In this document: in pieces, positions 35,838 through 45,062 of the stretch | Layout of the letters: each line of letters opens with the position of its first letter | Numbering within the stretch: position 1 is the stretch's first letter | Assembly: GCA_903789635.1 (NCBI GenBank) | Contig: CAIFEY010000019.1 | Span: 1-51,257, forward strand | DNA length: 51,257 bases | Direction: 5' to 3' | From: an uncultured Eubacteriaceae bacterium | Lineage (GTDB): Bacteria > Bacillota > Clostridia > Peptostreptococcales > Anaerovoracaceae | The notes under the pieces: model-generated | The model's input: only the letters and a program-made list of their open reading frames with translations | Told to the model about the DNA's origin: nothing | The model's database searches: none | Made by a program: the position numbers and the translations under genes

Positions 35838-36653
35838 TCATGCAACTCTATGCTGCAGATAGTATAGCTGCTCATATGTCATCGGCGAACGATATCCACA
35901 GTGGCTGTGAATTCGCCGCGTATTGTAGAATGTGTCGATATACTCGAACACTAATCTGTGCGCGTGATGGATATCCTGTATTTTGAATCGATTCAGCCAT
36001 TCCCTTTTGATTAGGGAGTGAAATGATTCTATACAGGCATTGTCCCAAGGATTTGCTTTAGAGGAATAGCTTTTCGTAATTCCCTCTGTTTCATCCCAAT
36101 AGGCAACAGAGGTATATTGAATTCCGCGGTCGGTGTGTATAACAGCAGGCTTCTTGCCTGTTTTCGCTATCGCTTTCTGAACTGCTGCAATAACGTATTT
36201 TGTCTCAAGCGTCGGAGCAAGTTCCCATGACACGATCCGTCTTGAGAACAGATCCATGATGCACGAAAGATATACAAAGCCTTGCTTTGTAGAAATACAG
36301 GTAATGTCGGTACACCAAACTGCATTGGGGGCATCTGGGGCAAAGTCTCGCTCAAGAATATTTTTTAACTTATCCGAGAAATCTTCGCTATGTGTTGTTA
36401 CCGTATATGGTGCTACCCAGCAAGCCCGGATTCCCATTTCACGCATATACTTGGTAACCGTTCGTTCCGCAATACGGAAGCCTCTTTCATGGAGTTCGGA
36501 AGTGATTTTAGGAGCCCCATAGATGCAATTACTAATATTGTATATTTCACGAATTGCAGCCTTGACTTCAGCTTTATGCTTGTCACGATTGCTTGGTTCT
36601 CTATTGAGCCAATCATAATATCCGCTTTTTGAAACACCTAGGATTTTAAGCAT
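35838..36653 (-). CDS. IS3-family transposase, OrfB (catalytic) part
   Basis: The visible frame from its first ATG gives 271 residues of a DDE transposase: an HTH_21-like start (NCIYGAPKITSELHERGFRI), then the retroviral-integrase-type core with D in WCTDITCIS, D in IHTDRGIQYTS and E in NACIESFHSLIKRE, and the usual C-terminal GYRSPMTYEQL. All three catalytic acids are present. The frame is open further upstream into orfA and is probably made as an OrfAB fusion by a -1 slip at an A7 run (plus-strand 36744-36750), just before the orfA stop at 36719. Confidence 0.92.
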   Translation of the reverse strand: MLKILGVSKSGYYDWLNREPSNRDKHKAEVKAAIREIYNISNCIYGAPKITSELHERGFRIAERTVTKYMREMGIRACWVAPYTVTTHSEDFSDKLKNILERDFAPDAPNAVWCTDITCISTKQGFVYLSCIMDLFSRRIVSWELAPTLETKYVIAAVQKAIAKTGKKPAVIHTDRGIQYTSVAYWDETEGITKSYSSKANPWDNACIESFHSLIKREWLNRFKIQDIHHAHRLVFEYIDTFYNTRRIHSHCGYRSPMTYEQLYYLQHRVA

Positions 36654-36718
36654 TCTGCTGACACAAATACGGTGTTCCGATTTTGACGCCTCGTGAATTG
36701 CTGCGTACTTAGATTCGG

Positions 36719-37006
36719 TCAGTCGCCCAGAATGCTGATGGCTTTTTTTAATATTTCAAGGGCATCTTGTAATTCTCGATTCTCTTTCTTAAGTCTGAGA
36801 ATCTCCTTTTCTTCAGCGGTGAGATTGCCCTTAACAGGCTCGGAGTCACCGGCTCTCTGCTTACGACGATGCTCTTTGACCCAACCATATAGTGTGTGAT
36901 AGGGAACGTCAAGGTATTCCGCCTTCTGGCGATTATCCATCTCAGGATGGTCTTCAAAGTAACGAATTGCATCGGCTTTGAACTCTGGTGTGTAATGTCT
37001 GGCCAT
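36719..37006 (-). CDS. IS3-family transposase, OrfA (DNA-binding) part
   Basis: A 95-residue protein with a transposase_8-type helix-turn-helix (YTPEFKADAIRYFEDHPEM and VPYHTLYGWVKEHRRK) followed by a leucine-zipper-like helix (LRLKKENRELQDALEILKKA). Near its end the codons TTA AAA AAA form a slippery A7 run that would shift ribosomes by -1 into the OrfB frame. The ATG at 37006 has AAGGAGG upstream. Confidence 0.92.
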   Translation of the reverse strand: MARHYTPEFKADAIRYFEDHPEMDNRQKAEYLDVPYHTLYGWVKEHRRKQRAGDSEPVKGNLTAEEKEILRLKKENRELQDALEILKKAISILGD

Positions 37007-37083
37007 CTGTGAATCCTCCTTATGTTAATATTGTACTACATAGGATTGATTCTCAAAAACATTGTCCGTTATTTATGCTAACA

Positions 37084-38094
37084 TCAGGACTTATCTCTGA
37101 AAAACTGCCCCGAAATTCCAGGCTTCGACCTCGGCGGGATCCGGCTGCTAATTTGGTTCAGTCGATGCGAATTTGGATCGAATTTATGAAGGAATCAAAA
37201 AACTTTCTGTCATATCGTCCTGAGGAAAATAATATGAACCATTGTATGTCGATCCATACACGAAAACGCTGTGAATCCCTCCCGAGTTCCACCATTCGAT
37301 GCCCCGAGAGCACCTGTGATATCGATATCCGAGTACAAATTAAATCAAACCTCAAATTGTCAGAATCAATAAGTTCCATATCAAAAATCAGCATTCGATT
37401 ACAGCGATTTCTGACGTCGATACTCATTATCGTTAATCCAATTGCGCACAATCGTTCCGAAAATCACGGATCTTTACAGGATATCTTAATTAATTTTTTA
37501 ACATTCTCGAGATCGGGATTCTTCACAGTTTGACAAAACCCCACCGGCCACGGGAACTGCATTTTTGCTATCACCCCCATGTTCGAGCTCTCCAGTATCC
37601 CGGAGGGCAACGCGGTGACACGGCGGTTTCGCTTTCAGGCAGCGGGCATGAACAAACGGGTGAAGCATATCTACATCCGATCGGGATACAAGTAAACTTG
37701 TTCTCTGCCGAATCATAGAATACATTCTAATTGACAGTTCTGAAAATACGTGATACTACTAATGTCGGTCATGAACCTTGAAAATCCTATAACACCACAA
37801 TGCATGAAGGCTATCGAGCACGCCAAGATGACTCTGTCAAAGGGTCGAGCGGTCAATAGCTGGGATAACACCACCTTATAAGCAGCGGCATCACGGTAAC
37901 ATCCGCCCGCAGCGATCAGTTGACGGAAGGCTTGCATTGCGTCCTAGCGAACCCAGGTTGCAGGAAGGCGGAATTCGGTTCGGCGGACTGATCCTTGATA
38001 TGATCGGCTCGCGTCTCCTTTGAGTGATAAAAAAAGAAAATACAATTTTGTTCTAAATGGGCCCCACCCCAACAATTGACATAGAATCGCATTT
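37084..38094. other. AT-rich flank between the insertion sequence and tRNA array; gene remnants only
   Basis: About 1 kb without a supported gene. Short frames such as 37158-37451 (minus) lack ribosome sites and family similarity. From 37553 to 37693 a plus-strand frame reads NCIFAITPMFELSSIPEGN onward to GYK and stop; it could be the tail of a lost gene, but no start or upstream part remains. Base composition differs from the core genes. Confidence 0.5.
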
Positions 38095-38136
38095 AAAAAA
38101 TCACCGAACAGGCGCTAACTCCTGATCGGTGATTTT
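38095..38136 (-). terminator. Terminator of the tRNA array
   Basis: Minus-strand stem formed by the arms TCACCGAaCAGG (38101-38112 on the plus strand) and CCTGaTCGGTGA (38121-38132), one mismatch, followed in the minus direction by TTTTTT. It lies seven bases beyond the tRNA-Phe gene. Confidence 0.85.
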
Positions 38137-38142
38137 CATAAG

Positions 38143-38215
38143 TGCTCAGACTCGGAATTGAACCAAGGACACGGGGATTTTCAGTCCCCTGCTCTACCTA
38201 CTGAGCTATCTGAGC
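38143..38215 (-). tRNA. tRNA-Phe (GAA)
   Basis: A full cloverleaf: acceptor GCTCAGA/TCTGAGC, anticodon loop CTGAAAA with GAA, T-loop TTCAATT. Last gene of the array. CCA is not encoded. Confidence 0.97.
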
Positions 38216-38236
38216 ATAATGCTGTAAAGGTGAAAA

Positions 38237-38312
38237 TGGTGGGCCATCATGGGTTTGAACCAAGGACCTGCCGGTTATGAGCCGGATGCTCTTACCGCTG
38301 AGCTAATGGCCC
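38237..38312 (-). tRNA. tRNA with CAT anticodon (Met or Ile2)
   Basis: Acceptor GGGCCAT/ATGGCCC, anticodon loop CTCATAA, discriminator A, CCA encoded. The CAT anticodon may be methionine (elongator) or, if modified to lysidine, isoleucine; it does not look like an initiator, since the first pair is a normal G-C. Confidence 0.93.
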
Positions 38313-38322
38313 ATAAAGATAA

Positions 38323-38399
38323 TGGTCGGGGTGGCAGGATTTGAACCCGCGGCCCACTGGTCCCAAACCAGTTGCGCTACCAAACTGCGCTACACCCCG
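38323..38399 (-). tRNA. tRNA-Pro (TGG)
   Basis: Acceptor CGGGGTG/CACCCCG, anticodon loop TTTGGGA, discriminator A, CCA encoded. Confidence 0.97.
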
Positions 38400-38467
38400 T
38401 AAAAATTTCCGGCTGCTGATCATGTATTTTTAAAAATAACGGATAAATGTTCCTAAAAAAGATGGAA

Positions 38468-38540
38468 CAGGGGCAGAAGGATTTGAACCCTCGACACGTG
38501 GTTTTGGAGACCACTGCTCTACCAACTGAGCTATACCCCT
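38468..38540 (-). tRNA. tRNA-Trp (CCA)
   Basis: Acceptor AGGGGTA/TGCCCCT, anticodon loop CTCCAAA, discriminator G. The 3' CCA is not encoded. Confidence 0.97.
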
Positions 38541-38550
38541 ATATTAAAAA

Positions 38551-38640
38551 CGGAGAAGGCGAGATTCGAACTCGCGCGGCCCTAATACGAACCCTAACGG
38601 TTTAGCAAACCGTCCTCTTCAGCCACTTGAGTACTTCTCC
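38551..38640 (-). tRNA. tRNA-Ser (GCT)
   Basis: Acceptor GGAGAAG/CTTCTCC, anticodon GCT in TTGCTAA, and the long variable arm typical of serine tRNAs. CCA is not encoded. Confidence 0.97.
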
Positions 38641-38692
38641 ATAACATGGCTTACGTGCAAAGCTTATATAACTTTCATCCTGGTGAAGATGA

Positions 38693-38778
<86 letters not shown>

Positions 38779-38804
38779 ATGTGGGAACTTACCCTGTTAG
38801 GTTT

Positions 38805-38880
38805 TGGTGACCCATCCGAGATTCGAACTCGGGACACCTTGATTAAAAGTCAAGTGCTCTACCACCTGAGCTAATGGGTC
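38805..38880 (-). tRNA. tRNA-Lys (TTT)
   Basis: Acceptor GACCCAT/ATGGGTC, anticodon loop CTTTTAA, discriminator A, CCA encoded. Confidence 0.97.
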
Positions 38881-38885
38881 ATGCT

Positions 38886-38957
38886 CTGGGGTAGCAGGAA
38901 TCGAACCTTCGTATGAGGGAGTCAAAGTCCCTTGCCTTACCACTTGGCTATACCCCA
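38886..38957 (-). tRNA. tRNA-Gln (TTG)
   Basis: Acceptor TGGGGTA/TACCCCA beginning with the U-A pair usual for glutamine tRNA, anticodon loop CTTTGAC. CCA is not encoded. Confidence 0.97.
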
Positions 38958-38980
38958 CTGAACCCCGGGTATAAAAATAA

Positions 38981-39054
38981 TGAGCCCTCGGAGATTCGAA
39001 CTCCGGACACACGGCTTAGAAGGCCGTTGCTCTATCCAGCTGAGCTAAGAGCCC
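38981..39054 (-). tRNA. tRNA-Arg (TCT)
   Basis: Acceptor GGGCTCT pairs with AGGGCTC through two G-U pairs; anticodon loop CTTCTAA with TCT. CCA is not encoded. Confidence 0.96.
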
Positions 39055-39061
39055 ATAAAAA

Positions 39062-39135
<74 letters not shown>

Positions 39136-39142
39136 ATAAAAT

Positions 39143-39217
39143 TGGAGCGGAAGACGAGATTCGAACTCGCGACCCCCGCCTTGGCAAGGCGGTGCTCTAC
39201 CCCTGAGCCACTTCCGC
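39143..39217 (-). tRNA. tRNA-Gly (GCC)
   Basis: Acceptor GCGGAAG/CTTCCGC, anticodon loop TTGCCAA, discriminator T, CCA encoded. It lies eight bases from the TCC glycine gene. Confidence 0.97.
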
Positions 39218-39223
39218 ATAGAA

Positions 39224-39305
39224 TCGAGGGAGATGGATTCGAACCATCGTAAGCTCAGCTAACGGATTTACAGTCCGCCCCCTTTAGCCACTCGGGCATC
39301 CCTCG
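39224..39305 (-). tRNA. tRNA-Tyr (GTA)
   Basis: Acceptor CGAGGGA/TCCCTCG, anticodon loop CTGTAAA, long variable arm as usual for bacterial tyrosine tRNA. CCA is not encoded. Confidence 0.95.
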
Positions 39306-39339
39306 ACATGATTAAATTGTAAGCATTCACCTGAATGAA

Positions 39340-39414
39340 TGGAGCTGGCGGGGGGAATCGAACCCTCAACCTGCTGATTACAAATCAGCTGCTCTACCGT
39401 TGAGCCACGCCAGC
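39340..39414 (-). tRNA. tRNA-Thr (TGT)
   Basis: Acceptor GCTGGCG/CGCCAGC, anticodon loop TTTGTAA, discriminator T, CCA encoded. Confidence 0.97.
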
Positions 39415-39420
39415 ATAAAT

Positions 39421-39497
39421 TGGCGACCAAGACCGGGTTCGAACCGGTGACCTCCAGCGTGACAGGCTGGCATTCTAACCAACTGAACTACTTGGCC
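39421..39497 (-). tRNA. tRNA-Asp (GTC)
   Basis: Acceptor GGCCAAG/CTTGGTC with one G-U pair, anticodon loop CTGTCAC, discriminator G, CCA encoded. Confidence 0.97.
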
Positions 39498-39557
39498 GTA
39501 TGCTTGGATCCACCCGTTGACACTGCATTGGTCAGGAATGATGAATCAAGTGTAAAA

Positions 39558-39633
39558 TGGTGGGCGCTATAGGGCTCGAACCTATGACCTCCTGCTTGTA
39601 AGGCAGATGCTCTCCCAGCTGAGCTAAGCGCCC
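39558..39633 (-). tRNA. tRNA-Val (TAC)
   Basis: Acceptor GGGCGCT/AGCGCCC, anticodon loop CTTACAA, discriminator A, CCA encoded. First gene of the array. Confidence 0.97.
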
Positions 39634-39677
39634 ATCTTACGCTTTCAGGAATTCTTAACTCCTGAACACATTTATTA

Positions 39678-39706
39678 ATTTTACATGAGAATTCATAATC
39701 TGTCAA
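39678..39706 (-). promoter_or_regulatory. Promoter of the 15-gene tRNA array
   Basis: Minus strand: consensus TTGACA (39701-39706), 17 bases, then TAAAAT (39678-39683), one base from TATAAT. It lies about 45 bases before tRNA-Val and drives a single transcript ending at 38095. A small TCAGGA/TCCTGA inverted repeat sits in the leader. Confidence 0.85.
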
Positions 39707-39922
39707 GAACTTTTTTCACCAACTTTGAAATTCGATCGGAAATTGTGTTCGTCTCCCGTCCGAATCTCATCGGAAAAAATATGAAATTCTCATCATCCTC
39801 AACTGCGTTCCGCGCTGAGAACGTTATTAATATTACCGCGTAACTTGAACGCTGTCAACAGATTTTTTCATTTTCTTTTCAAACAATTTTCCTCTCAAGG
39901 CAAAATATGGAAAAGATGGAAA

Positions 39923-39964
39923 AAGCTGCACCCTGGGACTGCTCCCAGGAATGCAGCTTGTTTT
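39923..39964. terminator. Orphan two-part hairpin with T tracts on both strands
   Basis: AAGCTGCA pairs with TGCAGCTT and, inside, CTGGGA with TCCCAG. On the plus strand GTTTT follows; on the minus strand TTTTTCC follows, which is the better terminator. No gene ends here on either strand: tRNA genes run away to the left and gltB starts 530 bases to the right. It may end an unrecognised small RNA. Confidence 0.55.
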
Positions 39965-40403
39965 CGGCGTGATCCTGACCAATGTGGGTCCACATGGTTA
40001 TGGTTAATGGTTATGGGTAAAATTGCATGATTTCCCGGCTTCGATCAAGCCCGCCTCTCCGTCGTTGTGTATGTGTATGTGTAATGCGCACGTGTGCGCC
40101 GCCGGACATAATAATCTCTTTCGTAACACTATACTCGTCCGGCTGTAATTCGTCAAGAATTTAACACATACATTTTGTGTAGGTTAACACATTCCTTTTT
40201 GGTATAGTGCGTATTTTTTGCCCTCCGGCAACAGATGCCGGATGACAGCAGGCGCGGGAAAGGCTTGAAAAATGGACTTTGTCCGGCGCACGGACGCGTG
40301 ACGGGAATGTCTGCCGAATTCTAAATTTGTTGTCTGTACACATCTTTTATTCGTATTTTATGTTTTTTTCAATAAATTAAAGTGTTCTTCACCGCTTTAC
40401 CGT

Positions 40404-40411
40404 GGTATAAT
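40404..40411 (+). promoter_or_regulatory. Extended -10 promoter of gltBD
   Basis: A perfect TATAAT at 40406-40411 preceded by TG one base upstream (TGGTATAAT would be the extended -10 form; here TGGTATAAT spans 40403-40411). No good -35 is present. It lies about 80 bases before the gltB ATG. Confidence 0.6.
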
Positions 40412-40491
40412 CTTTGTCAAACTCAAATCACAATTATCTGTATATTTCCGTTACCATCCCCCATCATCCCATCAGAAAGGAAGCGATACCT

Positions 40492-43400
40492 ATGGCACTC
40501 AACCATCCATTCTCTCCTGCGGATTCTTCTGCACGGAAGGGCAGCCCGTTATATGATCCATCCTTAGAGCACGACTCCTGCGGAATCGGTGCGGTCGTCA
40601 GCATTCACGGGGAGAAGACCGCTAAGACGGTCGACGACGCGCTGAAGATCGTGGAGAAGCTCGAGCACAGAGCCGGAAAGGACGCCTCCGGGGAGACCGG
40701 GGACGGCGTCGGGATCCAGCTGCAGGTCCCTCACCTCCTCATGAAGCGGGAGGCGGAGAAGGACGGCATCTTCCTCGGGCACGAGCGCGATTACGGGGTC
40801 GGCATGCTGTTTCTCCCGCAGGACACGCTGAAACGCGCCCAGGCGATGAAGATGCTGGAGATCATTATCAATAAGGAGGGAATGGATTTTCTGGGATGGC
40901 GGACGGTGCCGACTGACCCTTCCATCCTGGGGGACCGCGCGCGCAGCTGCATGCCGGTGATCCTGCAGTGCTTTGTCAAGAGGCCGCCTGAGGTTAAGAG
41001 AGGTCTCGACTTTGACCGCAAGCTCTACGTCGCAAGGCGCGTGTTCGAGCATTCCAACAACAACACGTACATCTTGTCTTTCTCCAGCCGCACAATCGTG
41101 TATAAAGGAATGTTCCTGGTCAATCAGCTCCGCGAGTTCTACCCTGACCTGACGGATCCGGACTGCAGGAGTGCGATCGCCCTGGTGCACTCGCGCTTCT
41201 CGACGAACACGAACCCGAGCTGGGAACGCGCCCACCCGTACCGCTACATCATGCACAACGGCGAGATCAACACGATCCGCGGAAACATCGACCGCATGTT
41301 AGCCCGCGAGGAGACGATGCACAGCAGCGTGTTTTCCGATGCGGACATCGATAAGATCCTTCCGGTCGTCGACCCGGACGGCTCGGACTCGGCGATGCTG
41401 GACAACACGCTCGAGTTCCTGATGATGAACGGCATCGACCTCCCGCAGGCGGTGATGATGACGCTGCCTGAGCCTTGGGCGAACGAGAACAGCATCAGCC
41501 GCTCCCGCCGCGACTTCTATCATTATTATGCGACGATGATGGAGCCGTGGGACGGACCAGCCGCGGTGGTCTTCTCGGACGGGGACAGCGTGGGCGCCGT
41601 GCTGGACAGAAACGGCCTGCGGCCGTGCCGCTGGTACCTGACGAATGACGACACGCTGATCCTCTCCTCGGAGGTCGGCGTCCTGGACATTCCGGAGGAA
41701 CGGATCGTCCGCAAGTCGCGCCTGACGCCGGGAAAGATGCTGCTCGTCGACACCGTGAAGCAGCAGATCATCGAGGATGATGACCTGAAGGCGTACTTTG
41801 CCGGCCGCCGCCCATACGGCGAGTGGCTGGACGCGAACCTGATCTACCTGAAGGACCTGCCGATCCCGAACAAGAAGGTCGAGAAGGCGACGCAGGAGCG
41901 CCGTGACCGCCTCTACAACGCGTTCGGCTACACGTACGAGGAGATCACGGAAATCATGCTGCCGATGGCGGAAACCGGTGAGGAATCGACGAGCTCGATG
42001 GGCGTCGACACGCCGCTCGCCGTGCTGTCGGAGATGCATCAGCCCCTCTTCAACTATTTCAAGCAGCTCTTTGCCCAGGTCACGAACCCGCCGATCGACG
42101 CGATCCGCGAGGAGATCGTCACGGACACGACGGTCTACGTCGGCACCGACGGCAACCTGCTGCAGGAGAAGCCGGAGAACTGCAGGAAGCTGCAGATCCA
42201 TAACCCGATCCTGACCTCGGTTGACCTGATGAAGATCCGCCACATCGACCAGCCGGGCTTCCGCGCCGCGACGATCTCCCTCCGCTTCTACAAGGGTGCG
42301 CCGCTGAAGAACGCGCTCGACCGCCTGTTCGTGGACAGCGACCGCGCCTACAGGAACGGCGCGAACATCCTGATCCTCTCCGACCGCGGGGTCGATGAGA
42401 ATCACGTCGCGATCCCTTCCCTGCTCGCCGTCTCCGCCCTCCAGCACTACCTGGTGAGGACCAAGAAGAGCACGGCCGTCTCGATCATCCTCGAGAGCGC
42501 GGAACCGCATACGGTGCACCATTTTGCGACCCTGCTGGGCTACGGCGCGCAGGCGATCAACCCGTACCTCGCGCACGAGTGCGTGGAGGAGATGGTCACG
42601 GTCGGCATCCTCGACAAGGAGCCGTCCGCCGCGATCGACGACTACAACAATGCCGTCCTGCACGGCATCGTCAAGATCGCGTCAAAAATGGGAATTTCTA
42701 CCATTCAATCGTACCAGAGTGCGCAGATCTTCGAGTGCGTCGGCATCAACCACGAGGTCATCGACGAGTACTTCACGAACACGATCAGCCGCGTCGGGGG
42801 AATCGGCCTGCAGGAGATCGAGGAGAGCGTGGAATGGAACCACAACCAGGCGTTCGACCCGCTCGGGCTCGGCTTCGACTCGCGCCTGAGCAGCATCGGC
42901 GACCACCGCCTTCGCTCCGGTAAGGGCTCCGAGGACCACATGTACAACCCGGAGACGATCCTGCTGCTCCAGAAGGCCTGCCAGCAGAATGATCCCGAGG
43001 CGTTCCGCGCGTATACGGACCTCGTGAACTTTGCCGAGAAGCCGCACACGCTCAGAGGCCTGCTCGCGATGAATTACGACCCGAACGGCGGCATCCCGCT
43101 CGAGGAGGTCGAACCGGCATCCGCGATCGTCAGGCGCTTCAAGACGGGCGCGATGAGCTACGGCTCCATCTCCTCCGAGGCACACGAGTGCATGGCGGAG
43201 GCGATGAACCGCATCGGCGGCAGATCCAATTCCGGCGAAGGCGGGGAAAACCCTGCACGGCTGGGAACCAAGAAGAATTCCGCGATCAAGCAGGTCGCTT
43301 CCGGCCGCTTCGGCGTCACCAGCGAGTACCTGATCAGCGCGGACGAGATCCAGATCAAGATGGCCCAGGGCGCCAAGCCTGGCGAGGGCGGCCACCTGCC

Positions 43401-45060
43401 GGGCGGCAAAGTCTACCCGTGGATCGCCAAGACACGCTGCTCGACGCCGGGCGTCTCCCTGATCTCCCCGCCGCCGCACCACGACATCTACTCGATCGAG
43501 GACCTGGCCGAGCTGATCTACGACCTGAAGAACGCGAACCGAAACGCTCGTATCGCGATCAAGCTGGTCTCCGAGGCGGGCGTAGGTACGATCGCGGCGG
43601 GCGTCGCCAAGGCGGGCGCACAGGTCGTCCTGATCTCCGGCTACGACGGGGGAACGGGCGCCGCGCCGATGACGTCGATCCACAGCGCGGGACTCCCGTG
43701 GGAGCTCGGCGTCGCAGAGGCCCACCAGACGCTGATCGTAAACGGCCTGCGCGAACAGGTCACGATCGAGGCGGACGGAAAACTGATGACCGGCAGGGAC
43801 GTCGCCATCGCGTGCATGCTCGGTGCTGAGGAGTTCGGCTTTGCCACCGCTCCCCTGGTCGCCATGGGATGCTGCATGATGCGCGTCTGCAGCCTGGACA
43901 CCTGCCCGTTCGGCATCGCAACGCAGAACCCTAAGCTCAGGAAACGCTTCCGCGGCAGGCCGGAGCACGTCATCAACTTCATGACCTTCATCGCGGAGGA
44001 CCTGCGCCGCCACATGGCCAGGCTCGGCGTCCGCACCGTGGATGAGCTGATTGGACGAAGCGACCTGCTCAGCATGCGCACGCAGATGAACACGCACCGC
44101 GCGGAGACGCTCGACCTGCACGCCGTTCTGCAGCACGGCAGCGAGACCAGGCTCCACTTCAGCCCGGACAAAGTCTACGACTTCCACCTGGAAAACACCG
44201 CAGACTGCAGTGTCCTGATGAAGAAACTCGGGAAATCCCTCAAGGGGAAGAAGTCCGGCACACTGGACGTCCGCGTCTCCTCGACCGACCGCTGCTTCGG
44301 AACGCTGTTCGGTTCGGAAATCACCAGACAATGTGGAAACTCCCTCCCGGACGACAGCTACGTCATCAACTGCAGGGGAGGAGGCGGCCAGTCGTTCGGC
44401 TCGTTCATCCCGAAGGGCCTCACCCTGCGCCTTGAGGGCGACACGAACGACGGATTCGGCAAAGGCCTGTCCGGCGGCAGACTGATCCTCCTCCCGCCGA
44501 AAAACGCCCCTTACGAGGCGTCTGAGAACATCATCTGCGGTAACGTCGCACTGTACGGCGCGACCGGCGGATCGGCGTTCATCAGCGGCATCGCGGGCGA
44601 GCGGTTCTGCGTCCGGAATTCCGGGGCTTCGGCGGTCGTCGAGGGAGTCGGCGATCACGGCTGTGAATACATGACCGGCGGGCGCGTCGTCGTGCTGGGC
44701 GCGACCGGCAAGAACTTTGCCGCAGGAATGTCGGGCGGAATCGCCTACGTCCTGGACGAGAACCACGATCTCTACCTGCGCCTGAACAAGGACCAGGTCC
44801 TGACCGACACGCTGACCGAGAAACACGACATCGACGAGCTCCGCTCCCTGATCGAGCAGCACGTCGAGGCGACGGGTTCGGCCAAGGGAAGACGCATCCT
44901 CGCCGCATTTAAATCCTACATCCCATGCTTCAAGAAGATCATGCCGATCGACTACGACAAGATGCTGCGGACGATCGCACACTTTGAGGAAAAGGGCCTG
45001 ACCAGGGAACAGGCAGAGCTGGAAGCTTTTTCCAGTATTCATCAGAAGGAGGTTCGTTAA
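40492..45060 (+). CDS. gltB: Glutamate synthase, large subunit
   Basis: A 1522-residue glutamate synthase large chain, which releases ammonia from glutamine and adds it to 2-oxoglutarate on an FMN centre. From the ATG at 40492 (AAAGGAAG upstream) a 29-residue propeptide precedes the nucleophile cysteine in LEHDSCGIGAVV (C30). The order is class II amidotransferase (about 30-430), central domain, FMN-binding synthase domain (about 830-1190, with PGEGGHLPGGKV and SGYDGGTGAAP), the 3Fe-4S cysteines in CCMMRVCSLDTCPFG (about 1127-1140) and a C-terminal beta-helix (from about 1250, with GGGGQSFGSF). Length and motifs are normal. The frame is open upstream to 40414, but the extra residues lack similarity. 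gltD follows two bases later. Confidence 0.98.
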   Translation: MALNHPFSPADSSARKGSPLYDPSLEHDSCGIGAVVSIHGEKTAKTVDDALKIVEKLEHRAGKDASGETGDGVGIQLQVPHLLMKREAEKDGIFLGHERDYGVGMLFLPQDTLKRAQAMKMLEIIINKEGMDFLGWRTVPTDPSILGDRARSCMPVILQCFVKRPPEVKRGLDFDRKLYVARRVFEHSNNNTYILSFSSRTIVYKGMFLVNQLREFYPDLTDPDCRSAIALVHSRFSTNTNPSWERAHPYRYIMHNGEINTIRGNIDRMLAREETMHSSVFSDADIDKILPVVDPDGSDSAMLDNTLEFLMMNGIDLPQAVMMTLPEPWANENSISRSRRDFYHYYATMMEPWDGPAAVVFSDGDSVGAVLDRNGLRPCRWYLTNDDTLILSSEVGVLDIPEERIVRKSRLTPGKMLLVDTVKQQIIEDDDLKAYFAGRRPYGEWLDANLIYLKDLPIPNKKVEKATQERRDRLYNAFGYTYEEITEIMLPMAETGEESTSSMGVDTPLAVLSEMHQPLFNYFKQLFAQVTNPPIDAIREEIVTDTTVYVGTDGNLLQEKPENCRKLQIHNPILTSVDLMKIRHIDQPGFRAATISLRFYKGAPLKNALDRLFVDSDRAYRNGANILILSDRGVDENHVAIPSLLAVSALQHYLVRTKKSTAVSIILESAEPHTVHHFATLLGYGAQAINPYLAHECVEEMVTVGILDKEPSAAIDDYNNAVLHGIVKIASKMGISTIQSYQSAQIFECVGINHEVIDEYFTNTISRVGGIGLQEIEESVEWNHNQAFDPLGLGFDSRLSSIGDHRLRSGKGSEDHMYNPETILLLQKACQQNDPEAFRAYTDLVNFAEKPHTLRGLLAMNYDPNGGIPLEEVEPASAIVRRFKTGAMSYGSISSEAHECMAEAMNRIGGRSNSGEGGENPARLGTKKNSAIKQVASGRFGVTSEYLISADEIQIKMAQGAKPGEGGHLPGGKVYPWIAKTRCSTPGVSLISPPPHHDIYSIEDLAELIYDLKNANRNARIAIKLVSEAGVGTIAAGVAKAGAQVVLISGYDGGTGAAPMTSIHSAGLPWELGVAEAHQTLIVNGLREQVTIEADGKLMTGRDVAIACMLGAEEFGFATAPLVAMGCCMMRVCSLDTCPFGIATQNPKLRKRFRGRPEHVINFMTFIAEDLRRHMARLGVRTVDELIGRSDLLSMRTQMNTHRAETLDLHAVLQHGSETRLHFSPDKVYDFHLENTADCSVLMKKLGKSLKGKKSGTLDVRVSSTDRCFGTLFGSEITRQCGNSLPDDSYVINCRGGGGQSFGSFIPKGLTLRLEGDTNDGFGKGLSGGRLILLPPKNAPYEASENIICGNVALYGATGGSAFISGIAGERFCVRNSGASAVVEGVGDHGCEYMTGGRVVVLGATGKNFAAGMSGGIAYVLDENHDLYLRLNKDQVLTDTLTEKHDIDELRSLIEQHVEATGSAKGRRILAAFKSYIPCFKKIMPIDYDKMLRTIAHFEEKGLTREQAELEAFSSIHQKEVR

Positions 45061-45062
45061 TT

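Larger units (their letters stand above)
35793..37083 (-). mobile_element. IS3-family insertion sequence
   Basis: A complete-looking element with overlapping orfA and orfB on the minus strand. The ends carry imperfect inverted repeats: near 35797, AGTTAACGGTCAAGAATTTT; at the other end, read inward, AATAACGGACAATGTTTTTG. Both are then followed by AATC(A)AATCCT. The exact termini and a target duplication could not be fixed. The element and its right flank are AT-richer than surrounding genes, which suggests recent arrival. Confidence 0.85.

Noticed and set aside
37158-37451. 97-codon minus-strand ORF in the AT-rich flank
   Set aside because: No start signal and no recognisable domain; AT-rich DNA with chance openings.
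42682-45042. A 786-codon open frame on the minus strand across gltB
   Set aside because: It is the antisense shadow of a highly expressed GC-rich gene; its product is rich in R, D, V and A without any domain, while gltB on the plus strand has all motifs.
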